Assembly (NCBI GenBank): GCA_023423285.1
Contig: JAFAFV010000011.1
Coordinates: forward strand, 1 to 6,368
Direction: 5' to 3'
DNA from: Bacteroidota bacterium
Lineage (GTDB): Bacteria > Bacteroidota > Bacteroidia > Chitinophagales > Chitinophagaceae
DNA: 6,368 bases
In this document: piece after piece, positions 1 through 5,549 of the stretch
Numbering within the stretch: position 1 is the stretch's first letter
How the letters are laid out: every line of letters starts with the position of its first letter
Notes under the pieces: model-generated
Told to the model about the DNA's origin: nothing
The model's input: the letters and a program-made list of their open reading frames with translations, nothing else
The model's database searches: none
Translations under genes and position numbers: made by a program

Positions 1-1162
1 GCAGCAAATGAATGGAACCTTCTTCCACACCTGTTAAAATATTTTTACGTTCGCGGCTTTTTGTTGATCCGGTAAGAATGGCAACCTTAACATCCATGTC
101 TTTCAGCAGTTTCGAAATGGTTTCAAAATGCTGGCGGGCCAGTATTTCGGTAGGCGCCATGAGTACTGCCTGAAAACCATTATCAACAGCCAGCAGCATG
201 CAAAGCAGTGCCACGATGGTTTTTCCGCTCCCCACATCTCCCTGCAGCAGGCGGTTCATTTGCCTTCCGCGCGCCGTGTCTGTTCGAATTTCTTTCAACA
301 CACGCTTTTGCGCATTGGTTAGCTCAAAGGGCAAATAATTTTTATAAAAAAGGTTAAAATAACTGCCCACTTTACCAAACACTACCCCTTTTGAAAAACG
401 ATGGCGCTGTGAGCGTCGCAGGTTCATACGCAGTTGTGCAAAAAATATTTCTTCAAATTTCAACCGACGCACGGCAGCTACAAAGTCATCATTTGTTTTA
501 GGAAAATGAATGTTGCGATAAGCTTCAAAGCGTGGCATCAGCTTCAGAGATGCGATCATTTCATTCTGAAGGTTTTCAGGAATATCTTTTTCACGCAAAT
601 GCGGCATTAAGGTGGCACTAAGCTTTCCAATCTGCCTTCCGCCAAGGCCCCGCGCCTTTAATTTTTCTGTAGAAGGATATACCGGTTCAAGGTGCGCTTT
701 ACCCGCTGTTTTTTCCGGCGTCCATATTTCAATTTCAGGGTGCACCATTTGCGGCTTCCCATTAAAAAAACTTAACTTTCCATACACCAGGTAGGCTGTG
801 CCGGGTATAAGCATTTTTTGTAAGGCACTAATACCCTGAAACCATACCAGTTCCAGCAAACCAGTTGCATCAGTAAGCGTGGAAACCAGGCGGCGTCCCT
901 GCTTTGCGCCAATTATTTCGCATGGACCCAGCACGCCAGCGCATTGCACATATTCTTCTGAAAGAACTGCTGTGGTGGCAATAGGCGTAACTTTAGTTTT
1001 ATCCACATGGCGAAAAGGGAAATGCTGCAACAGGTCGCCAAATGTATAAATACCCAGTTCCTTCTGCAGCAACTCGGCACGCTGCGGCCCAACGCCCTTG
1101 AGATACAATATAGGGCTTTGTAATATTTGTGATTGAAAAGCGATAAAAACAGGTTTTAGCAA
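1..1162 (-). CDS. recG: ATP-dependent DNA helicase RecG, N-terminal part (cut by left edge)
   Basis: RecG is a cytoplasmic superfamily 2 helicase that remodels stalled replication forks and branches Holliday junctions during repair. About 387 codons are visible, roughly the N-terminal 55% of a protein of about 700 residues. I read the frame through from end to end and found no stop or frameshift. The start region carries the hallmark YLKGVGPQRAELL, followed by the OB-fold wedge domain (approx. residues 60-160, with LVWFQGI and YGKLSFFNGKPQMVHPEIE). Next come FELTNAQKRVLKEI and the Walker A box LLQGDVGSGKT (K at about residue 314, bases 221-223), then motif Ia MAPTEILARQHFE and LTGSTKSRERK. 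The DEVH box and helicase domain 2 lie outside the window. No in-frame ATG exists before the conserved region: the frame is open only back to a TAG at 1208-1210. I chose the TTG at 1160-1162; a TTG at 1190-1192 is the alternative. The gene is transcribed divergently from purA. Confidence 0.96.
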   Translation of the reverse strand, partial: MLKPVFIAFQSQILQSPILYLKGVGPQRAELLQKELGIYTFGDLLQHFPFRHVDKTKVTPIATTAVLSEEYVQCAGVLGPCEIIGAKQGRRLVSTLTDATGLLELVWFQGISALQKMLIPGTAYLVYGKLSFFNGKPQMVHPEIEIWTPEKTAGKAHLEPVYPSTEKLKARGLGGRQIGKLSATLMPHLREKDIPENLQNEMIASLKLMPRFEAYRNIHFPKTNDDFVAAVRRLKFEEIFFAQLRMNLRRSQRHRFSKGVVFGKVGSYFNLFYKNYLPFELTNAQKRVLKEIRTDTARGRQMNRLLQGDVGSGKTIVALLCMLLAVDNGFQAVLMAPTEILARQHFETISKLLKDMDVKVAILTGSTKSRERKNILTGVEEGSIHLL

Positions 1163-1221
1163 AAATAATATTTTGCAACTGGCAAAAAACAATTGGTGCG
1201 AACGCAGCTAATTGCTATTAT

Positions 1222-1253
1222 TTTGGTTTGCTAAATATGTACCTCTATTTTTG
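1222..1253 (+). promoter_or_regulatory. Bacteroidota-type promoter for purA
   Basis: TTTG at 1222-1225 is followed after exactly 20 bp by TATTTTTG at 1246-1253. This is a full match to the Bacteroidota sigma consensus (TTTG at -33, TAnnTTTG at -7). Transcription would start at about 1260, leaving a leader of roughly 30 nt that is A-rich and has no Shine-Dalgarno sequence, as is usual in this phylum. The site sits in the divergent recG-purA gap, correctly placed for purA. The assignment is inferred from consensus only. Confidence 0.6.
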
Positions 1254-1288
1254 TAGCTCTTATAAAAACAAGCAATAAACACAAAGTA

Positions 1289-2551
1289 ATGGTAGATGTT
1301 ATTCTGGGGCTCCAGTGGGGAGATGAAGGAAAAGGAAAAATTGTAGATTATTTCGCGAAAGATTATGACATAATTGCCCGCTTTCAGGGCGGCCCAAACG
1401 CAGGACACACACTTTATAAAGACGGCAAAAAACTGGTGCTTCACCAAATTCCTTCAGGTATTTTTTACCAGGATAAGCTGAACCTGATTGGGAATGGCGT
1501 AGTACTTGACCCGATTACGCTTCAAAGAGAATGTGAAAACGTTTCGTCATTCGGAATTGATCTAAAAAAGAATCTTTTTATTTCAGAACGTACAAACATC
1601 ATCATTCCCACACACCGTGCTTTGGACAAGGCTTCAGAGCTGTCAAAAGGCAAAGAAAAGATTGGCTCAACACTTAAAGGCATAGGCCCGGCTTACATGG
1701 ATAAAACCGGCCGCAATTCGATACGCGTTGGAGACATTGTTAACGGGAATTTTGAAAAAGCATATCAGCGTTTAAAAGACAAGCACCGTGTAATGCTGGA
1801 TTCCTATCAGTTTACCGAAGACATCAGCGCAGATGAAAAGGCCTTTTTTGAAGCAGTTGAATTTTTACAAACCCTGAATATTGTCAACGGAGAATATTTA
1901 ATTAACGAGCAGATCAAACAGGGCAAAAAAATTCTGGCTGAAGGTGCCCAGGGCACCATGCTTGATGTAGATTTCGGCACGTTCCCGTTTGTTACATCTT
2001 CCAATACTGTTTCGGCAGGCGTTTGCACCGGGCTTGGCATAGCGCCACAGCTTATTAAGGATGTGATCGGCATTACCAAAGCATACTGCACGCGTGTGGG
2101 AAGCGGGCCTTTTCCTACTGAACTTGATAACAACGAAGGCCAAAAGCTGCGTGATATTGGTAAGGAGTATGGAGCTACCACGGGCCGCCCGCGCCGCTGT
2201 GGATGGATGGACCTGATTGCCTTAAAATACGCTTGTATGGTTGACGGCGTTACGAAGATTGTAATGACAAAAGCTGATGTGCTGGATGATTTTGAGCAAC
2301 TGCAAATTTGTAATGCCTACCGCATTGATGGAGAAGAAACACAGCAAATGCCCTTTCGGCTTGACGAAGGAGATGTGCAGCCCGTTTATAAAAACTTTGA
2401 TGGCTGGAACACGAATATCTCTGCCATTAAAGACTATAACGGCCTTCCTGAAAAAATGAAAACGTATATAGCCTACATTAATGATTTTTTAGGCGTTGAA
2501 GTTCAATATATATCCAACGGGCCCGAAAGAGAGCAGCTGATTATTGTGTAA
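1289..2551 (+). CDS. purA: Adenylosuccinate synthetase PurA, complete
   Basis: PurA catalyses the first committed step from IMP to AMP: IMP + L-aspartate + GTP gives adenylosuccinate, which PurB then splits. It works as a cytoplasmic homodimer. The 420-residue product has the normal family length (about 420-430) and every signature. These are the N-terminal P-loop-like GLQWGDEGKGK (residues 7-17) with catalytic D12, and GGPNAGH with catalytic H40. Further on are the IMP-binding GSTLKGIGPAYMDKTGR (126-142), EGAQGTMLDVDFGTFPF (218-234), GPFPTE (273-278), the aspartate/IMP loop GATTGRPRRCGW (295-306), and the guanine-specifying TKADVLD (327-333). The ATG at 1289 fits because the conserved N-terminus begins directly after it. 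A consensus Bacteroidota promoter lies just upstream. It appears monocistronic, with a 130 bp gap to the next gene; clustering with other pur genes is not seen. No anomaly was noted. Confidence 0.99.
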   Translation: MVDVILGLQWGDEGKGKIVDYFAKDYDIIARFQGGPNAGHTLYKDGKKLVLHQIPSGIFYQDKLNLIGNGVVLDPITLQRECENVSSFGIDLKKNLFISERTNIIIPTHRALDKASELSKGKEKIGSTLKGIGPAYMDKTGRNSIRVGDIVNGNFEKAYQRLKDKHRVMLDSYQFTEDISADEKAFFEAVEFLQTLNIVNGEYLINEQIKQGKKILAEGAQGTMLDVDFGTFPFVTSSNTVSAGVCTGLGIAPQLIKDVIGITKAYCTRVGSGPFPTELDNNEGQKLRDIGKEYGATTGRPRRCGWMDLIALKYACMVDGVTKIVMTKADVLDDFEQLQICNAYRIDGEETQQMPFRLDEGDVQPVYKNFDGWNTNISAIKDYNGLPEKMKTYIAYINDFLGVEVQYISNGPEREQLIIV

Positions 2552-2589
2552 ATTTTCCCTAATATTGTCTTCGCAATTACAGGGTAGTC

Positions 2590-2607
2590 ACGCAGTAAAT
2601 ATTGCGT
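2590..2607 (+). terminator. Possible weak terminator hairpin after purA
   Basis: An inverted repeat ACGCAGTA / TATTGCGT begins 39 bp after the purA stop. It can form five Watson-Crick pairs, one G-T and one T-A around an AAAT loop, and is followed by TTCTTATTT. The stem is short and the U-tract is interrupted, so this is a weak candidate for intrinsic termination. Confidence 0.35.
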
Positions 2608-2637
2608 TTCTTATTTAAAAACTATTTTATAAAATTG
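2607..2637 (+). promoter_or_regulatory. Candidate promoter for the acidic protein-pabB unit
   Basis: TTTC (2607-2610) and TAAAATTG (2630-2637) are separated by 19 bp. Each differs by one base from the Bacteroidota -33 (TTTG) and -7 (TAnnTTTG) elements. The predicted start near 2644 leaves a leader of about 38 nt. The region is very AT-rich, so chance matches are likely. A second partial box, TAAATTTA at 2670-2677, lies too close to the ATG and has no partner. Confidence 0.3.
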
Positions 2638-2681
2638 GGGTTTAAATACTCCGCATAAAATTTACAGCATAAATTTATTAG

Positions 2682-3095
2682 ATGATGGCAAAATCAAATA
2701 AATCAAAAGTGCCGGACGGCAAAGTTGAAAAAGAGCAGCCAAAGAAAGCTTCAACAAAGTCTAAAATGGAAAAAGATTTTGATGAGGACGAGGACTTTTT
2801 AGAAGAAGAGAACGAAGCACCTAAAAAGAAAGGAAAAGCAGCGGCAAAAAAATCTTCTATAGAGGAAGAGGATGATGCAGATGAAGAAAATGTGGAAGAT
2901 GACTGGGATAAGGTAGAAGAGGATGAAGACTGGGACAAAGACTTTGAGGAGTTTGATATACCTCCATCTAAAAGTAAAAGCAGCGCAAAATCTAAAAAAG
3001 GCCTGGATGATGACGATGAGTTTAAAGTGGATGAAGAATTTGATGACCTTTTTGGCAGCCGTGATGATTTTGATGACGACGAAGACGACTTCTAA
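2682..3095 (+). CDS. Highly acidic, lysine-rich low-complexity protein of unknown function
   Basis: I do not recognise a family for this 137-residue product. By hand count it contains 30 Asp, 24 Glu, 24 Lys and one Arg, so nearly 40% of residues are acidic and the net charge is about -29. It has no Cys or His, no signal peptide and no membrane segment, so a cytoplasmic location is expected. The charge is blocked: a Lys/Ser-rich start (residues 1-31), acidic block 32-45, basic block 48-57 (KKKGKAAAKK), acidic block 61-92 with the repeated DDWDK/EDWDK pair, basic patch 97-107 (KSKSSAKSKK), and a nearly pure Asp tail ending DDDEDDF. It is probably disordered; a role binding basic proteins or nucleic-acid machinery is only a guess. 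It starts at tandem ATG codons (2682 or 2685) and is followed 20 bp later by pabB. The acidic tail recalls the RNA polymerase delta subunit of Firmicutes, but no matching folded domain is present. It is probably a real gene: the frame is clean and the spacing fits an operon. Confidence 0.8.
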   Translation: MMAKSNKSKVPDGKVEKEQPKKASTKSKMEKDFDEDEDFLEEENEAPKKKGKAAAKKSSIEEEDDADEENVEDDWDKVEEDEDWDKDFEEFDIPPSKSKSSAKSKKGLDDDDEFKVDEEFDDLFGSRDDFDDDEDDF

Positions 3096-3099
3096 ATCA

Positions 3100-3124
3100 T
3101 ATAATCAAAGTTGATTTGATCATA
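3100..3124 (+). promoter_or_regulatory. Hairpin enclosing the pabB TTG start codon
   Basis: ATCAAA (3104-3109) and TTTGAT (3115-3120) are perfect inverted repeats around a 5-nt loop GTTGA. The stem extends past one mismatch by TAT (3100-3102) pairing with ATA (3122-3124). The TTG start codon (3116-3118) lies in the 3' arm. A second, overlapping inverted repeat, AATCAA-AG-TTGATT (3103-3116), could compete. Such a fold could limit independent initiation on pabB and favour coupling to translation of the upstream gene, whose stop lies at 3093-3095. The pairing is mostly A-U and therefore weak; the regulatory role is an inference. Confidence 0.3.
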
Positions 3125-4393
3125 ACAAAAACATTCAGGTTACATCAACCTGCTGCAATAAAATCAAAGGTGTTGAATTGGTTACAACAGTTCAACACTT
3201 TTTGTTTTTTAGACAGTAATAACTACAAACACCAGGGTAAAAACCATGATGTGTTGGTGGGCGCAGGCAATAAGAGAAAATTTGAATCAAACGAAAGCCA
3301 CGCACTGGAAGAATTACAGCATTTTATTAATGAAAAACCCTCCTGGCTTTTTGGGCATCTGTCTTATGATGTGCAAACAACCGGACATTGTAAACCGATC
3401 AAGCGGCAGGACCAGTTGCATTTTCCTGATACATTTTTTTTTGAGCCAGAGATAGTGCTGAGAATTAACAGCGGTGAGTTAAGCATCACTTCTGTTCAAC
3501 CGGATCAAATATTTGAAGAAATTGAAAAAACGAACGTTTTACAAAAAACGGAAGCGGTTGAAAATATTCTGATCCACAATAAAATTACCCGCGAGGAATA
3601 TATTCACATCATACAACAATTACAGCAGCACATACAGCGCGGAGATTGTTATGAAATTAATTTTTGCCAGGAGTTTTTTGCTGAGCGCGTTTTTGCAAAT
3701 CCATTTATTTTATATGAAAGGTTGAATGCTCTTTCTCCCAATCCCTTTTCAGCGCTTTACCGTTTCAATGATAAATGGCTTGTTAGCGCCAGCCCGGAAA
3801 GATTTTTACAAAAAAAGGATCGCAGGCTCATCAGCCAGCCCATGAAGGGCACCTTGCCACGCCATGCAAAAAACAGTAATGATATAGAACAGGAGCAGAA
3901 GCAACTGCTTGGCAGTGTTAAAGAGAAAGCAGAAAACGTGATGGTGGTAGACCTGGTTCGCAACGATCTTTCACGTATATGCAAGAGCGGTTCAGTAAAA
4001 GTGGATGAGTTGTTTGGCGTGTACAGTTTTCCGCAGGTACACCAAATGGTATCTACCATAAGCGGCGTGCTGAACGAGGATGTGACGTTTAAAGATATCA
4101 TCAATGCCATGTTTCCCATGGGTTCTATGACAGGCGCACCAAAAATAAATGTGATGCAGTTAATTAACCGGTATGAAAAAAGCAACCGCGGTATTTTTTC
4201 CGGAACTATAGGCTACATTACTCCCGGCGGAGATTTTGATTTGAACGTTGTGATTCGAAGCCTGATGTACAACCAGTCTACCCAATACCTTTCCTTTCAG
4301 GCCGGCAGCGGCATTACCATTTATGCTGATGCAGAAAAAGAATGGGACGAATGCATGATTAAAGCAAAAGCTATTAAAGAAATTTTGATATAA
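3116..4393 (+). CDS. pabB: Aminodeoxychorismate synthase component I (PabB), chorismate-binding enzyme
   Basis: PabB converts chorismate, with ammonia from glutaminase PabA, to 4-amino-4-deoxychorismate, the precursor of p-aminobenzoate and folate. The 425-residue product has a divergent N-terminal half (1-155) and a full chorismate-binding domain (156-425). That domain shows GDCYEINFCQEF (176-187), SASPERFL (224-231), PMKGTLPR (242-249), VVDLVRNDL (277-285), MGSMTGAPK (335-343), GIFSGTIGY (359-367) and AGSGI (396-400), with acidic residues in DAEKEWDEC (405-413) suited to Mg binding. K244 in PMKGT matches the lysine nucleophile of PabB; anthranilate synthases (TrpE) have alanine there, and I see no LLES tryptophan-binding motif. 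No PabA-like domain is fused and no pabA or pabC is adjacent, so partners must be elsewhere. The start is TTG: the frame is open back to a TGA at 3074-3076 without an ATG, and upstream codons would run into the previous gene. It probably shares an mRNA with the acidic-protein gene 20 bp upstream. Confidence 0.92.
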   Translation: MIITKTFRLHQPAAIKSKVLNWLQQFNTFCFLDSNNYKHQGKNHDVLVGAGNKRKFESNESHALEELQHFINEKPSWLFGHLSYDVQTTGHCKPIKRQDQLHFPDTFFFEPEIVLRINSGELSITSVQPDQIFEEIEKTNVLQKTEAVENILIHNKITREEYIHIIQQLQQHIQRGDCYEINFCQEFFAERVFANPFILYERLNALSPNPFSALYRFNDKWLVSASPERFLQKKDRRLISQPMKGTLPRHAKNSNDIEQEQKQLLGSVKEKAENVMVVDLVRNDLSRICKSGSVKVDELFGVYSFPQVHQMVSTISGVLNEDVTFKDIINAMFPMGSMTGAPKINVMQLINRYEKSNRGIFSGTIGYITPGGDFDLNVVIRSLMYNQSTQYLSFQAGSGITIYADAEKEWDECMIKAKAIKEILI

Positions 4394-4443
4394 TACAGGT
4401 ACATCTGCAGCAAGATTAGTCTTTACAACCTCTACCCAAACTC
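4394..4443. other. Convergent intergenic gap without a visible terminator
   Basis: These 50 bp separate the 3' ends of pabB (plus) and the lytic transglycosylase gene (minus). I looked for a GC-rich stem with flanking T or A tracts that would serve both directions and found none; only the hexamer CTGCAG stands out. Termination may be factor-dependent, or the two transcripts may overlap at their ends. Confidence 0.5.
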
Positions 4444-5499
4444 CTACATTTGAGCGCTTAAGATCATTTGAATAGACTCGTTTAGCATCTCATTCTTTTT
4501 TTCAAGAAATAGTGCTGCTTTATCCGCAGGGAGCCTTAGCTCATAAGATGTGTTTGATGCCAGTACCCTGTCCATTTCAGGGTTCAATTTTGTAAATTCG
4601 TTCAATGGCATTTCAAGGTACTTTGCAACCGCTTTTGAATTATATCGCCCTTCAATGGTATGCACTTTTACATCCCGGTGCGTGGTATTATCTCTTACTA
4701 CAGGCATCATGGCCAGTGCCTGAGCCTTAGTAACAGTGGTTACCCCGCCGCGGCCTTCCATAATGTAATGCGTGGCAATAAACTTCTTTACATGGTTGCG
4801 GGTTTCGGTTGGTAAATGGTATTGCAGGCTCCAGAAGTTATTGCTTCCCGCCCTTGCAATGGCGCTGTTTACACGTCCCGGGCCACAGTTGTAAGCAGCC
4901 ACCACCAGCAGCCAGTCTTTATAAGTATCAAACAGGTAGTTTAAATATTTTGAGGCGGCGCGGGTACTTTTCAAATAATCAGTACGTTCGTCTCTAAAGC
5001 TGTTTACCTGCAAGCCCATACCCTTTGCGGTTTCGGGCATAAACTGCCATGGGCCCACTGCACCGGCCCACGAAACAGCGTTGGCCTTTAAATTTGATTC
5101 AATTACTGCCAGGTATTTTAGTTGTTTAGGAATACCATTTTGAGTAAGAATATCATCCATCATGTCAAAATAAGGACCGGCCCATTTTTGCAAATTATTT
5201 AGCGATGCGCTGTAACGTTGCATATAATCCTGCACAAAGCTCATGGCCTGTGGATTTAAATGCTGCAGGTTGATGTTCTTGTAATCTCTCCCGTTGGATG
5301 AAGACTCTTCGGCAAAAAAGTTTCTGAAACTTTGTTTGGGATCATGTTTAGCAATCTGTCCGCTCTCAGCAATATGTTTAGCGGGCACGATGTCAGCAGG
5401 TTGCTTCACCATATCAAGCTGGGCAATGGCTGGTACGCTAAAAAAAGCAACAGCAAACGCAGCGAAGAGATTTGGAAATATGAATTTTAAAATAGCCAT
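4444..5499 (-). CDS. Secreted MltD-like lytic transglycosylase (SLT domain)
   Basis: This enzyme would cleave the MurNAc-GlcNAc bond of peptidoglycan, leaving 1,6-anhydroMurNAc ends, in the periplasm. The 351-residue precursor has a signal peptide: a hydrophobic run at about residues 5-22 and an AIA/Q cleavage site after A26. There is no lipobox Cys, unlike lipoprotein MltD of E. coli. The catalytic SLT fold spans about 105-245, with YLAVIESNLK (catalytic E134), GAVGPWQFMPETAKGMGL (146-163) and AAYNCGPGRV (201-210), which define family 1 transglycosylases. The C-terminal part (about 276-325, VHTIEGRYNSKAVAKYLEM through NPEMDRVLA to YELRLP) resembles a single degenerate LysM module. The ATG at 5499 is secure: an in-frame TAA lies 16-18 bases upstream, and GGAAG precedes it as a weak ribosome site. 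It lies 50 bp behind gatA on the same strand and could be cotranscribed with it; functional linkage is not implied. Confidence 0.95.
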   Translation of the reverse strand: MAILKFIFPNLFAAFAVAFFSVPAIAQLDMVKQPADIVPAKHIAESGQIAKHDPKQSFRNFFAEESSSNGRDYKNINLQHLNPQAMSFVQDYMQRYSASLNNLQKWAGPYFDMMDDILTQNGIPKQLKYLAVIESNLKANAVSWAGAVGPWQFMPETAKGMGLQVNSFRDERTDYLKSTRAASKYLNYLFDTYKDWLLVVAAYNCGPGRVNSAIARAGSNNFWSLQYHLPTETRNHVKKFIATHYIMEGRGGVTTVTKAQALAMMPVVRDNTTHRDVKVHTIEGRYNSKAVAKYLEMPLNEFTKLNPEMDRVLASNTSYELRLPADKAALFLEKKNEMLNESIQMILSAQM

Positions 5500-5549
5500 G
5501 TTTTTCTTCCGGATTTAACACATGCATAACAGCAATGCGCGGTGTACCG

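Noticed and set aside
1208..1447. Minus-strand open frame of 79 codons across the purA start and the recG-purA gap
   Set aside because: It overlaps the conserved 5' end of purA and its promoter, has no recognisable domain, and contains only chance hydrophobic stretches.
1807..2181. Minus-strand open frame of 124 codons inside purA
   Set aside because: It lies wholly antisense to the conserved core of purA and shows no protein features of its own.
2678..2938. Minus-strand open frame of 86 codons, very rich in Ser and Phe
   Set aside because: It is the antisense of the GAT/GAA/AAA-rich acidic gene; runs of Ser and Phe are what reversed Asp/Glu/Lys codons give. No start context or homology supports it.
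3757..4185. Minus-strand open frame of 142 codons inside pabB
   Set aside because: It is a shadow of the conserved chorismate-binding domain on the other strand.
5540..5549. Palindrome CGGTGTACCG directly after the gatA stop
   Set aside because: Only ten bases with a two-base centre and no T-tract behind it; too short to call a terminator or operator.
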